A DNA stretch of 35,026 bases, taken from the NCBI GenBank assembly GCA_002068435.1, contig MVZQ01000010.1, positions 1-35,026 of the forward strand. Reading direction: 5' to 3'. A program made the translations under genes and the position numbers. Source of the DNA: Euryarchaeota archaeon ADurb.BinA087 (GTDB lineage Archaea; Halobacteriota; Methanomicrobia; Methanomicrobiales; Methanospirillaceae). Below, one piece after another: positions 15,700 through 23,927 of the stretch (positions within the stretch are counted from its first letter, which is position 1; every line of letters starts with the position of its first letter). Under the pieces are notes generated by a model that made no database searches, was not told the origin of the DNA, and saw nothing but the letters and a program-made list of their open reading frames with translations.

Positions 15700-16970
15700 T
15701 CGTTGTTGCGGAAACATAATCGTTCACCCCTGGTGATCGCTGCGACAAGCGACTCTGCATAGTCCAGGTCCCCTTCCTCTGCGCAGAGTCGTATCGAGAA
15801 GGTGACATCGGAGAGGATCTTGTTTGCCAGGACCCTGGTCAGGTCATCCACGATCTCTCTCGTTCGCTCATCCCCGGTTCCGATGCGGCTGATCGCCCGG
15901 TCTCTCTCCCGGGTGCGGATCGATTCAGCCCAGGTATGGAGGATGGCAAGGGTATCATCGGCTGCTTTGCCGTTGAGGAGGCGGATAAAATGAGCGAGCT
16001 CAGCGTCCAGGTATGCCCGGGCTTTGGCCGCTTCCGATTTGCGGCTGTTCATGGTATTCTCGTTGATCTGCCTGAGGCTGTCGATGGTGAAGAGATGGAC
16101 GCCGTCAATGGCATCAGCGCCCTCTTCGACATCACGGGGCTGGGCGATATCGATAAGGATGAGTGGTCTGGGATGGCCTTCAAGCGGCCAGCACCGCCCT
16201 CTCATGATCTCCTTCAGGTCGTCACAGTGGATGACGGGATGGGGGGCAGAGGTGCACGAGATGACAACATCAGAGAGGAGCATGTAGCGGGGGAGATCAT
16301 CCAGCCTCACCGCTTTTCCCCCGATCTTTTTGGCAAGCACCTCGGCACGCCCGTAGGTCCTGTTGGCAACGTAGATCGCGGTGAGCTGCTTTGCCGCAAG
16401 CGCCTGGGCAACGAGCATCCCCATCTCCCCGGACCCCACCACGAGGATCCTCTTTCCTTCAAGGGAGCCGAGTTGCTCCTCGGCAAGGAGGACTGCGGCA
16501 GATCCGATGGATACCGCACCCCGGTTGATCTGGGTCTGCTTCCGCACCTCAATCCCGGTATGGACCGCCTTGTTCACGCAGAGTTCAAGGACCGGGTTTG
16601 CACACCCTCTCTCCCGTGCAAAATCAAGCGCTGTCTTGAGCTGGCCGATGATCTGGTCTTCACCGATGATCATGGAGTCCATGCCCGCGGCAAGTTCGAG
16701 AAGGTGGCGGAGAGCATCGATCCCGGTAAGGATTGAAAAGTCCGTCCTGCCCTCTTCCTGCAGGAGTGAGACGAGGCTGGTAGCTTCACCATGCACCAGG
16801 ATCTCGATCCGGTTGCAGGTCTGGAGGAGCAGGATCCCGCGGAACCGGTCTTTTGCCTTCCTCAGAAACGCCGCTTCATCAGGGAACCTGAATGCCTCGA
16901 GCATATTCACCGTTGCGGTATGGTGGCTCAGGCCGGCTATCGCGATTGGGGTGAAGAGGGCTTGGTTCAT
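15696..16970 (-). CDS. hemA: Glutamyl-tRNA reductase
   Basis: HemA reduces glutamyl-tRNA(Glu) to glutamate-1-semialdehyde, the committed step of the C5 pathway and often its control point. From the ATG at 16970 the protein has 424 residues. The N-terminal domain has GLSHHTATV (13-21) and the catalytic Cys52 in LLLQTCNRIEI. GMDSMIIGEDQIIGQLK (96-112) is a strong signature. An NADPH-binding domain with VVGSGEMGM (177-185) and a C-terminal helical dimerisation domain with AYLDAELAHF and ADDTLAILHTWAESIR follow. The start ATG overlaps the sirC stop by 4 bases; the longer frame from 17000 adds ten unconserved residues. Confidence 0.96.
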   Translation of the reverse strand: MNQALFTPIAIAGLSHHTATVNMLEAFRFPDEAAFLRKAKDRFRGILLLQTCNRIEILVHGEATSLVSLLQEEGRTDFSILTGIDALRHLLELAAGMDSMIIGEDQIIGQLKTALDFARERGCANPVLELCVNKAVHTGIEVRKQTQINRGAVSIGSAAVLLAEEQLGSLEGKRILVVGSGEMGMLVAQALAAKQLTAIYVANRTYGRAEVLAKKIGGKAVRLDDLPRYMLLSDVVISCTSAPHPVIHCDDLKEIMRGRCWPLEGHPRPLILIDIAQPRDVEEGADAIDGVHLFTIDSLRQINENTMNSRKSEAAKARAYLDAELAHFIRLLNGKAADDTLAILHTWAESIRTRERDRAISRIGTGDERTREIVDDLTRVLANKILSDVTFSIRLCAEEGDLDYAESLVAAITRGERLCFRNNE

Positions 16971-17596
16971 TGCAGGTACTTCTCCTCTATGATTTGCCAT
17001 GCCCCCTCTTCACCTTTCGCCAATGCAGCCCATACGGAAGGGTCATAGAGGACTGCGGTCACGATAGCTTTTCTCTTCCGCGAATCCGGTTCTCTTTCCG
17101 GGAGGTACTGCCTGAGCCTTGCCTGGAGTGCCACCATCCTGTCGAGGTCAGGAAGCGTGGACTGGAGGTGTTCGCGGAGGAACCTGGATACCGCCGGGCT
17201 CTCCCCCCCGGTGCTCAGGGCGAGGAGGAAGTGGTCACCGGCAATCACCGAGGGGATCAGGAGATCGCCTGTATCGCCCGAAGCATTATTGAACAGGATA
17301 CCCTTCTCCCGGCACAAGGTCCCGATGCGGTTGTTGAGCGACGGATCCGGGGTCGCCGCGACGACTGCAAATGCCCCGTCCAGCAGAGCGCATATCTCCC
17401 CGTCAGGCAGGTCCCTGATATCGCAGGGGATCCGTTTCACATCAGTTCCGGAGAGATGTGGGGAAAATGAACGGGAGATGACGGTCACTTCTGCTGCAGG
17501 AGCAAAGAACCGTGCTTTCCGTGCCCCTACTTCACCCCCGCCAATGATCACCACCCTCTTCCCGGTAAGGTCGATCATGAGCGGGCGCATGTGCAT
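16967..17596 (-). CDS. sirC: Precorrin-2 dehydrogenase / siroheme synthase N-terminal-type protein
   Basis: This NAD-dependent enzyme oxidises precorrin-2 to sirohydrochlorin, which feeds F430, siroheme and, after cobalt insertion, the cobalt-early corrin route. The 209-residue protein begins with LMIDLTGKRVVIIGGGEVGARKARFF, a Rossmann NAD loop characteristic of Met8/CysG N-termini, then VVAATPDPSLNNRIG, GILFNNASGD, and LALSTGGESPAVSRFLREHL, a conserved substrate-side motif. It lacks the methylase domain of CysG, matching a separate cobA. Ferrochelatase activity, present in yeast Met8, cannot be judged from sequence. An ATG at 17590 is an equal start. It is the first gene of the tetrapyrrole unit; no strong TATA box was recognised upstream. 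Confidence 0.92.
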   Translation of the reverse strand: MHMRPLMIDLTGKRVVIIGGGEVGARKARFFAPAAEVTVISRSFSPHLSGTDVKRIPCDIRDLPDGEICALLDGAFAVVAATPDPSLNNRIGTLCREKGILFNNASGDTGDLLIPSVIAGDHFLLALSTGGESPAVSRFLREHLQSTLPDLDRMVALQARLRQYLPEREPDSRKRKAIVTAVLYDPSVWAALAKGEEGAWQIIEEKYLQ

Positions 17597-17742
17597 ATGA
17601 TCTGGCGTGACGTGAAATTAAGATGTTGGAATCGAGGCGATTCCTGGTATCTTCTGTTCCGATGACACAGCCTGAACGCATCGGCCCCTCCCTGCCACCC
17701 GAACGTGTCCAGGGATATCCTTCAGGCGATTATTCGATATCC

Positions 17743-17750
17743 TTATAATG
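17743..17750 (+). promoter_or_regulatory. Putative TATA box of the tRNA-Gly gene
   Basis: TTATAATG lies 37 bases before the mature 5' end of the tRNA, which would place transcription start about 10 bases ahead of the tRNA, a usual arrangement in archaea. A second similar element, TATAATG at 17761-17767, is too close to serve the same start. Confidence 0.5.
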
Positions 17751-17779
17751 ATTCAATTCCTATAATGCAGAGTCATTTT

Positions 17780-17851
17780 GCGCCGATAGTGTAGTGGTTA
17801 TCACTAGGCGTTGCCAACGCCTAAACCCGGGTTCGAGTCCCGGTCGGCGCA
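17780..17851 (+). tRNA. tRNA-Gly (anticodon GCC)
   Basis: A complete cloverleaf can be drawn. The acceptor stem GCGCCGA (17780-17786) pairs fully with TCGGCGC (17844-17850), followed by discriminator A at 17851. The D arm is GTG...CAC with the GG pair in its loop. The anticodon stem AGGCG/CGCCT encloses TTGCCAA with anticodon GCC at 17813-17815. The variable loop is AAAC, and the T arm is CCGGG-TTCGAGT-CCCGG. CCA is not encoded and there is no intron. It stands between the divergent sirC and M24 peptidase genes and would read GGC and GGU codons. Confidence 0.97.
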
Positions 17852-17875
17852 TCTCCCCCCTTTTCTTTGGCAAGT
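17852..17875 (+). terminator. Pyrimidine-rich tRNA terminator
   Basis: The tRNA is followed at once by a C- and T-rich run that includes a TTTTCTTT stretch. Short T-runs of this kind end stable RNA transcripts in archaea without a hairpin. Confidence 0.45.
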
Positions 17876-17984
17876 CCCCTTGGTACCCGGCCAGGAGAGA
17901 TTTGGGTTATCAGATGTTATGCAATCCTTCCGAAAGGAGAGATGATCATTCCAATGGGTGCATTAAATGACCCGTTTCATTATC

Positions 17985-17993
17985 CGTAAATAG
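17985..17993 (+). promoter_or_regulatory. Putative TATA box of the M24 peptidase gene
   Basis: CGTAAATAG is centred about 27 bases before the ATG at 18017. That is the spacing expected for a leaderless transcript that begins at the start codon, and no ribosome site is visible before either possible ATG. Confidence 0.4.
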
Positions 17994-18016
17994 TTTGTAC
18001 CCAAATGATATACTTC

Positions 18017-19210
18017 ATGAACACGAGGGTCCCTCGGAGCGAACTTGACAGCCGGATGGAACGGTTTCGGATCCAGATGGACACAATGCACCCTGACTGG
18101 GGGATTGTCACTGTTTTCAGCAAGGTCAACCTCTACTATTTCTGTGGTACCATACAGGACGGCATGCTCCTCATCCCCCGGGATGGAGAAGCCTGCCTCT
18201 GGGTGAAGAGAAGTTATGAACGGGCCATGGATGAATCCCTCTTCCCGCAGATCAGGCCGATGCGAAGCTACCGGAATGCAGCGCAATCAATACCTTCGAT
18301 TCCGGATACCGTCTACCTTGAGACCGAGCAGGTCCCTCTCGCCCTCTTCTCGAGGTTGCGAAAACATTTCCCATTCAAATACGTGAGGGCGGTTGACAAG
18401 CAGATCCTGCAGATCCGTTCCGTAAAAAGCCCCTATGAACGTGGATTGATGGAACGGGCGGGAGAGATCCACCGCATAGTCCTCGAGGAGCTGGTTCCGG
18501 GAGCCCTGAGTGAGGGGATCAGCGAGGCGGAGTTTACCAATGAACTCTATCGCCTTATGATGGAAGAGGGCCATCATGGGATCGTGAGGTTCGGCATGTC
18601 CGAATCAGACATCATGCTCGGACTGGTCGGATTCGGTGAGAGCTCCATTTACCCCACCTACCTTGACAGCCCTGGTGGCAATGCGGGGCTGTCACCCGCG
18701 GTCCCTTTGCTTGGGAGTCGTGACCGGAAGCTGCATGACGGTGACCTGGTCTTTGTCGATATCGGATGCGGATTTCACGGGTACCACACCGATAAGACCA
18801 TGACCTACGTCTTTGGACGGAGCCTGCCCGAAGAAGTCATCGAAATTCACCGCCGGTGCGTTGAGATACAGGATACGGTCGCATCACTCCTGAAATGCGG
18901 GGCAATTCCCTCACAGATCTATGAGAGTGCCATGGCGGAACTCGAACCTTCGTTCCTCAATAACTTTATGGGATATGGGAACAGGAAGGTCCAGTTTTTA
19001 GGTCACGGGATTGGTCTTGAGATCGCCGAACATCCGGTGATAGCAAAAGGATTTGACCATCCTCTCGAGGAAGGTATGGTGATCTCATTAGAACCAAAGA
19101 AAGGGATTAAGGGAGTCGGTATGGTGGGAACAGAGAATACCTTTGTCGTCACATCGAATGGCGGTCGTAGCATCACCGGCAATCACCCCGGATTGATCCC
19201 GGTAGGGTAG
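18017..19210 (+). CDS. M24 family metallopeptidase (Xaa-Pro aminopeptidase/dipeptidase-like)
   Basis: The protein belongs to the pita-bread family, which removes residues next to proline using two metal ions. Counting from the ATG at 18017 (397 residues), a creatinase-type N-terminal domain covers about residues 10-135, and the catalytic domain begins near IRSVKSPYERGLMERA. All five metal ligands are visible: Asp248 (FVDIGCG), Asp259 (HTDKT), His330 (GHGIGLEIAEHP), Glu359 (ISLEPKK) and Glu373 (GTENTFVVT). It should therefore be catalytically active and cytosolic, as no signal peptide is seen. An in-frame ATG at 18005 would add four residues; TATA spacing favours 18017. Exact specificity (prolidase or aminopeptidase) cannot be told from sequence. 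Confidence 0.9.
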   Translation: MNTRVPRSELDSRMERFRIQMDTMHPDWGIVTVFSKVNLYYFCGTIQDGMLLIPRDGEACLWVKRSYERAMDESLFPQIRPMRSYRNAAQSIPSIPDTVYLETEQVPLALFSRLRKHFPFKYVRAVDKQILQIRSVKSPYERGLMERAGEIHRIVLEELVPGALSEGISEAEFTNELYRLMMEEGHHGIVRFGMSESDIMLGLVGFGESSIYPTYLDSPGGNAGLSPAVPLLGSRDRKLHDGDLVFVDIGCGFHGYHTDKTMTYVFGRSLPEEVIEIHRRCVEIQDTVASLLKCGAIPSQIYESAMAELEPSFLNNFMGYGNRKVQFLGHGIGLEIAEHPVIAKGFDHPLEEGMVISLEPKKGIKGVGMVGTENTFVVTSNGGRSITGNHPGLIPVG

Positions 19211-20071
19211 CAGACCGTCCCTGAAAAGAGGGGAGACCTCAGGTAACAATTGGCCTGGTTACTGTGAAGCAGCAGCAATGGTACCTCATTCGAGATATCG
19301 TGGCCAATCACCTCACCTCCTTGGCCCGATGCATGCTCTCTCGGGGTTTGTTATACCCTGGTTTTGCACCTCCTGCATTACACCATGGATGCGGGGGAAA
19401 CCAGTATCCGGTACCGATCTCGTTCTTCGCATACATGAATATCGGGACGGAATTCATTTACCCGATGAATCCTCATCCACGTGATAAATAAGTGATTCCC
19501 GATGGTATGTTCTCTTACCCATAGAAATTCAGTGATGTGCATTTTCATCGTGGTTTCTATCGGGGACCAGCGTGTGATCCGGCCATGGACAGAACACAAT
19601 CTGCAGAAAATGCCATTCAAAACCTCCTGTCCATGAAGGGTTCCTGACTGGGACAAATCTTTGCACCATCAGATCAGCAAGTGGACTCAAGGAGCAGCAA
19701 ACCATCTCTACCTCATCGATATCAATTGTTCCCCCGGGATTGTTGTGGGCGAAGTTCCGGGGAACAAAAACGCGTGAAGAAATACAGGCACTCTCTTCTT
19801 TTGGTATGAACGCCGTCTTCGAGGTTTTCATCAGAGGGAGGAATATGATGAACCTGTCATATGTATTTCATCAAAACAACCTCTGACTTGCTCTGGTCGG
19901 GGAAAAAGCAGGGAACTACCTGAGACGGTATCAGTGGAAAGACGGCACTCCCGGTGAACGGCACAAACTAAAGAGCTGTATCAGCATTGCAGGGTAAAGG
20001 AAAGCAGACAGACCTTTACCAATAATCCCTGAACCCTAGGGTCCTCCCAAAAAACCCAGGTATACTTCAGA
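19211..20071. other. Intergenic stretch of about 860 bases without a convincing gene
   Basis: Open frames here are short (at most 100 codons), on both strands, lack good ribosome sites and resemble no known family. The sequence is more AT-rich by eye than its neighbours and has many stops in all frames. The longest candidate (19529-19831, minus) has unusual composition (Trp-, His-, Asn- and Pro-rich). No repeats, tRNA, transposase remnants or CRISPR units were recognised. It may hold decayed genes or an unrecognised RNA. Confidence 0.5.
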
Positions 20072-20434
20072 TCACTCTTCATCAGCCTCATGTCCGCAGG
20101 GAACTCCTGTCGCATAGAGGCCGATGATCGAATCGGCTGTCTCCATGGAGATCCGCCTCGCAATCTCGTCAGCAAGAAGAACGACATGCTCCGGGCGCAT
20201 GCACCCGATGCTCTCGGTGCCATCCAGAATCAGCCCGGCGAGGTACGTGAGATCTTCATCCGGCAATTGTTCGATGCGATTGAGAAAATCGGCATCATCC
20301 GTGGCAAAGTGGTTTGAGACCGGGGGAAGGATCGAGAAGAAACCATGACCTGATCCAGGACAGAGCGGATCCGTCACCTCTGGTGCAAGCAGGGAGAGGA
20401 TCGCGAGATCTCTTTCAGAGAGTGTACGAGCCAT
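20072..20434 (-). CDS. Conserved-looking small soluble protein of unknown function
   Basis: A 120-residue acidic protein I do not recognise. It starts MARTLSERDLAILSLL, resembling a short helical N-terminus of small regulatory or DNA-binding proteins, and continues with amphipathic helices (ADDADFLNRIEQLPDEDLTYLAGLILDG and PEHVVLLADEIARRISMETADSIIGLY) and an acidic tail. There are no membrane segments and only three scattered cysteines. Composition and codon use look like real coding sequence, and the other frames here are poor. It lies 20 bases after the next upstream gene on the same strand, so the two small genes probably form a pair. Function is unknown. Confidence 0.65.
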   Translation of the reverse strand: MARTLSERDLAILSLLAPEVTDPLCPGSGHGFFSILPPVSNHFATDDADFLNRIEQLPDEDLTYLAGLILDGTESIGCMRPEHVVLLADEIARRISMETADSIIGLYATGVPCGHEADEE

Positions 20435-20454
20435 GAATACCGGGACATTTCCTT

Positions 20455-20724
20455 TCAGGATTGAACCGGGAGATCATCAGGGTTGTGGGTGTCGGTGCAG
20501 TGTTGTCTCCTCTGCTCATCCAGTCGCTGGATCTTTTCTGCTGATTCCTGGAATGCAGTATCGATCGCGCTCTGGTCCCTCTCCTTCTCTTCCTGCGGAA
20601 GATTCCGGATCGCATCGTATCCCATCTTGCGGTACCGTTCAAGACTCCCGATCGATGCCTCCGGAGAGACCGGGTCTCTCTCGTACCTCTCGATAACGAG
20701 AGGGAAACACTGTTTGATGATCAT
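20455..20724 (-). CDS. Small charged protein of unknown function
   Basis: An 89-residue protein, not recognised. It begins with a hydrophobic patch (MIIKQCFPLVIERY) and continues as a highly charged, probably helical stretch (SLERYRKMGYDAIRNLPQEEKERDQSAIDTAFQESAEKIQRLDEQRRQ) that could form a coiled coil. The start is the ATG at 20724; a GTG two codons upstream is also possible, and neither has a strong ribosome site. It precedes the 120-residue protein by 20 bases on the same strand, which suggests one transcript. No signal peptide or motif points to a function. Confidence 0.5.
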   Translation of the reverse strand: MIIKQCFPLVIERYERDPVSPEASIGSLERYRKMGYDAIRNLPQEEKERDQSAIDTAFQESAEKIQRLDEQRRQHCTDTHNPDDLPVQS

Positions 20725-21089
20725 CGTCACTTTTGGGTTCAGGATCCCATCTCCTTCCAGGCTAGGTCAGGGTTATTTGGTAATAAATGTCCCTCTTTTT
20801 CACTGTAATGGTAAGGAACAATCGTTACCCTCCCCCCCAATCATACCGGAGTTCCCGGGCTGTCGCTACAGGAATCCACATTCTTCCCTTTCCCTGAACA
20901 TATGTTCCCTTGTCGCGAAGGGCAGGGAATATCCATGGATGAGGAGTGTATACCATGGGGGGACGTTTTATTTGCGAACAACCCCATTATCGTCTGTCAT
21001 CGGTTGTCACCGTAAGATTCTGGCTCAGACAGCAAGGGGGATTCGTGACCTCTCTTTACAGGACTCACGATGATTGCTCGCCGGCCTGC
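20725..21089. other. Gene-free stretch of about 365 bases
   Basis: No frame here has a plausible start with coding character. A stretch near 20865-20940 is rich in TTCCC/GGGAA repeats that could pair locally, but no known RNA family was recognised. It separates the DUF2121 gene from the two small unknown genes, all on the minus strand. Confidence 0.4.
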
Positions 21090-21683
21090 TTACGTATCCC
21101 TGCCACTCTTTCCATAACCCATGATTGCCGCAGTATCCAGATCTGCCTTCCCCCTGGTCTGGAGGAGAGTAAATGCCCTGCTCACCGAGGCTGTACGTGA
21201 TGCAGCGGCGGTCATGATCCCGATGATGAGGCGGACAGCATCGGTAAAAGTACCGTTCTTCCACTCATCCCGGATCAGGTCATATGCGATGCTCCTGGTC
21301 ACCTCGTTTCCAAGCACCACGAAGGAACTCCCTTTCCCTGTCCTCTGCAGGACCGGCCCGCCTTCTTTAACATCGACGATGGCATAGGTCCCGCAGGAGA
21401 CAAAAAGCCTCCGGATCCTCACGGTGGCTCCATCAGACTCAGACACTTCCCCAACGAGGATCCCACCCTGTTCCGAGACCTTGCATTTGTCGTCACGAAC
21501 CTGCAGAGCAATACCCCTTTCTGCGGCCCTTTTTCCAAGATCGGTGTCGTTGACGATCTGCCCCGAGTACAGCTCCAGCTCAAACCCCGCAATTTCAGCA
21601 TCGGGACCCTGCATCAGGATCTCCCTGAGATCACCTGCGATAACCGCCCCGTCACGACCTGAGAATGCAACGACAAGGCTCAT
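21090..21683 (-). CDS. DUF2121 family protein (methanogen-associated, unknown function)
   Basis: The 197-residue protein matches the archaeal DUF2121 family as I know it. It has the N-terminal SLVVAFSGRDGAVIAGDLREI, ELELYSGQIVNDTDLGKRAAERGIALQVRDDKCKV, GILVGEVSES, and a GKGSSFVVLGNEVTRSIA region. The opening strand-turn-strand with AVIAGD resembles Ntn-hydrolase or proteasome-like folds, but I see no proof of a catalytic N-terminal nucleophile, since the protein would begin Met-Ser. The ATG at 21683 was chosen because conservation starts there; the frame extends to 21815 through non-conserved, Arg-rich sequence that covers the promoter. The gene diverges from the polyferredoxin gene. Its role is unknown; the family is largely confined to methanogens and relatives. 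Confidence 0.82.
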   Translation of the reverse strand: MSLVVAFSGRDGAVIAGDLREILMQGPDAEIAGFELELYSGQIVNDTDLGKRAAERGIALQVRDDKCKVSEQGGILVGEVSESDGATVRIRRLFVSCGTYAIVDVKEGGPVLQRTGKGSSFVVLGNEVTRSIAYDLIRDEWKNGTFTDAVRLIIGIMTAAASRTASVSRAFTLLQTRGKADLDTAAIMGYGKSGRDT

Positions 21684-21740
21684 AGGATCATCATCTCCAG
21701 GACGCCTTGACTTCCTGCCCAGCTTCCTTTCCCATGGGTC

Positions 21741-21750
21741 ATATATAAGG
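21741..21750 (-). promoter_or_regulatory. TATA box of the DUF2121 gene
   Basis: The minus strand carries a clear TTATATATG element about 60 bases before the ATG at 21683, with a GGAG motif in the leader. This argues against the longer frame from 21815. Confidence 0.55.
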
Positions 21751-21834
21751 TGTCTCCTCCGGCATGGCCATCTGTCCGGTATTGCGAACCACAAGACTGC
21801 AGGGAGACTGCACAATCCCTTAGGCCCATTATCC

Positions 21835-21840
21835 TATTAA
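21835..21840 (+). promoter_or_regulatory. Putative TATA box of the polyferredoxin gene
   Basis: TATTAA lies about 38 bases before the ATG at 21875, in the divergent gap with DUF2121. A transcript starting near 21862 would hold the GGAG motif at 21865-21868. Confidence 0.4.
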
Positions 21841-21874
21841 GAGGGAAAACTGTACACGTATGCTGGAGACAACC

Positions 21875-22669
21875 ATGGTATTCGAGCAGGCCCGGGCGCT
21901 TGGGTTCATTTATGCCCTTGTGATGTTTTTTATTCTTGCATATCTCTGGTATACGAAAAGGTGGACACGGCGGATTGGCTGGATAATTCTCCTGATCACG
22001 GTAGCACTCGGTTTCCTAATCTTCTCACCGATCATCCCCTGGCAGTTCCAGAGTCTCGTTCTGAGGGATGCCCGTGGAGTTGGAGGACCCCTCACGGTTG
22101 CGGCGGCGGGCCTCATCGTTATGCTGGTGCTCAGTTTTGTCTTCGGAAGGTTCTATTGCGGGTATCTGTGCCCTGTCGGAGCCGTCCAGGAGCTGGCCTC
22201 CCTTGCACCCGTATCAAAAGTAAAAGTGGGGAGTAAAGTGTGGCCGGGAGCGATCAGGTGGATTTTTTTTATCCTCTTCATCATTGCCGGGTATTTTTTC
22301 ACCTATGGACTCCTCCGCCTCTTTGGAATCCGTGACTTTTTCCTCCTCCTGCTGTCTGCCGGATTCATCATCTTCCTGGCAATCATCGCAATCTCTCTCT
22401 TCCTCTATCGCCCCTTCTGCAGGTTCATCTGCCCGTTCGGGGCTCTTGCATCAGTTCCTGCCATGGGGAGCCGGTTCAAGATCCGGCGGACCGATGCCTG
22501 TATCTCGTGCGGGAAGTGCGAGCGGGCGTGCCCCACAAACGAGGCGAAGAGGGACGATCGGAAAGGGGAGTGTTATCTCTGCCACCGCTGCCTTGATGTC
22601 TGCCCGGTTGAAGGAGCCCTCGAATACAGGAGAGCTGGGGGAGAACTGGGGAAAGAAGGGGCGAAATAA
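21875..22669 (+). CDS. NapH-like membrane-bound polyferredoxin
   Basis: This 264-residue integral membrane protein should pass electrons between a membrane carrier and a cytoplasmic Fe-S partner. It has about five hydrophobic segments, two CxxxCP motifs at membrane borders (FCGYLCPVGAVQE and CRFICPFGAL), and two C-terminal 4Fe-4S ferredoxin motifs (CISCGKCERACP and CYLCHRCLDVCP). This arrangement is that of the NapH/NosR/RnfC-associated and YccM families. The ATG at 21875 was chosen because GGAG lies 6 bases upstream; an ATG at 21860 would add five residues. No nap, nos or rnf partner is adjacent, so the electron donor and acceptor are unknown. A free-standing redox role, such as a quinol-independent ferredoxin or heme-reducing step, is inference only. 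Confidence 0.85.
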   Translation: MVFEQARALGFIYALVMFFILAYLWYTKRWTRRIGWIILLITVALGFLIFSPIIPWQFQSLVLRDARGVGGPLTVAAAGLIVMLVLSFVFGRFYCGYLCPVGAVQELASLAPVSKVKVGSKVWPGAIRWIFFILFIIAGYFFTYGLLRLFGIRDFFLLLLSAGFIIFLAIIAISLFLYRPFCRFICPFGALASVPAMGSRFKIRRTDACISCGKCERACPTNEAKRDDRKGECYLCHRCLDVCPVEGALEYRRAGGELGKEGAK

Positions 22670-22762
22670 TATTTTTTTGAGATGAAGAACTAGCCATTCA
22701 TGTGTGCCGGGAGACGCAACTGATATCCCTGAGAAGAGAGAAGAGAGTGGAGGAAGACAAGG

Positions 22763-23098
22763 ATGGGAAGAGAAGACCGTGAAGAGATAAAGGGAAAGGT
22801 CCTGCGCTTGAAGGACCTTGTCACCTACCAGGACGGGAGTATCGCCAGCCGGATGATCATCAACTCGAAGGCGGGGAGTATCACCCTGTTCTCATTTGAC
22901 AGGGATGAAGGAATATCGGAGCATACCGCCCCATTCGACGCGCTTGCCATCATCCTTGACGGGGAATGCGAGATCAGGCTCTCAGGAGTGGTCCACCTGC
23001 TGAAGGAAGGGGAGACGATCATCATGCCGGCTCATGCCCCGCATGCCCTGACAGCGATAACCCCGTTCAAGATGATGCTTGTCATGATCAGGGAGTAA
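22763..23098 (+). CDS. Small single-domain cupin protein
   Basis: A 111-residue cytosolic beta-barrel protein of the cupin superfamily. Motif 1 is degenerate (ISEHTAPFDALAIILDGECEI): it keeps one histidine and the G..E pattern but not both histidines of metal-binding cupins. Motif 2 reads LLKEGETIIMPAHAPHALTA with P and H conserved. Metal binding through His-rich sites is therefore possible but incomplete. Proteins of this size often act as small-molecule sensors or minor oxygenase-like enzymes, and function cannot be deduced. A strong GGAGG stands 9 bases before the ATG. It follows the polyferredoxin gene by 93 bases on the same strand and may share its transcript. Confidence 0.85.
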   Translation: MGREDREEIKGKVLRLKDLVTYQDGSIASRMIINSKAGSITLFSFDRDEGISEHTAPFDALAIILDGECEIRLSGVVHLLKEGETIIMPAHAPHALTAITPFKMMLVMIRE

Positions 23099-23231
23099 CT
23101 CCCGCCCTTGTATCGTGAGAGTCATGTGGGGCACAACCGGAGATTGGTAAAAAACCGTATCCCCCACCGCCCTCCCCTCTCAATTCAGGCCGTTTTTTAG
23201 GGAGTATACCGCAGCTTGTTGGAGGAGTCCC

Positions 23232-23927
23232 ATGTTCATCGTAGGCCATCGTGGTGCCAGAGCAGTGGAGCCCGAGAATACGCTCCGGGCCATGAAGACG
23301 GGGATGACCTGTGCTGATTATATCGAGGTGGATGTCCGGCTCAGCCGTGATGGGATGCCGATTATCATGCATGATCCGATGCTCGATCGCACCACCAATG
23401 GTACAGGACCGGTGAATGCCCATACTCTTGAGGAACTCAAGACCCTTGATGCCGGAAGGGGGGAGTCCATCCCGACCCTTGAAGAAGTCTGCCGTCTTGT
23501 TTCGGGACGCTGCGGCCTTTTTGTCGAGATCAAGGAACCGGGGAGCGAGCCGGCGATCAGCCGGGTGCTCAGTGAGTTTGGACGAAAAGACCTGTTTGTC
23601 GTCTCGTTCCACCCGGAGAGCATCATTGCTGCCCTCGCTCATCTGCCGGGAGTGAGGACCGGTATTATTGTTTCAAAGGAGACAGCCAGCCTGCCAGGTG
23701 CCGCACAGGAACTAGGTACCGATGTGGTCCTTCCGAAGTTTGCCCTGTTGAACGATACCCTGATCGCGGAGTGCCATGCCCGGGATCTTCTCGTGGTCTC
23801 CTGGACCCTGAACACGCCGGAAGAATTCCTGGTGGCAGCACACCTGGGAATCGATGGATTTGCCTCGGATGACCCCTGCAGAGCCCGGAACTACTTCAAG
23901 GATCAGAACAGTTTCACACGAATCTGA
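23232..23927 (+). CDS. Glycerophosphodiester phosphodiesterase
   Basis: The enzyme cleaves glycerophosphodiesters to glycerol phosphate and an alcohol. In archaea it could take part in turnover of lipid head groups. The 231-residue TIM-barrel protein has the family's catalytic and metal residues: HRGARAVEPENTLRA with the first catalytic His near residue 6, EVDVRLSRDGMPIIMHDPMLDRTTNGTG with Glu/Asp ligands and the second His, EIKEPG near the middle, and VVSWTLNTPEEF toward the end. There is no signal peptide, so it should be cytosolic. GGAGG precedes the ATG by 8 bases. It ends convergently with the DUF2238-like gene. Confidence 0.93.
   Translation: MFIVGHRGARAVEPENTLRAMKTGMTCADYIEVDVRLSRDGMPIIMHDPMLDRTTNGTGPVNAHTLEELKTLDAGRGESIPTLEEVCRLVSGRCGLFVEIKEPGSEPAISRVLSEFGRKDLFVVSFHPESIIAALAHLPGVRTGIIVSKETASLPGAAQELGTDVVLPKFALLNDTLIAECHARDLLVVSWTLNTPEEFLVAAHLGIDGFASDDPCRARNYFKDQNSFTRI

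Noticed and set aside
19529-19831. 100-codon frame on the minus strand in the gene-poor gap
   Set aside because: No ribosome site, odd composition and no family resemblance; possibly decayed sequence but not supportable as a gene.
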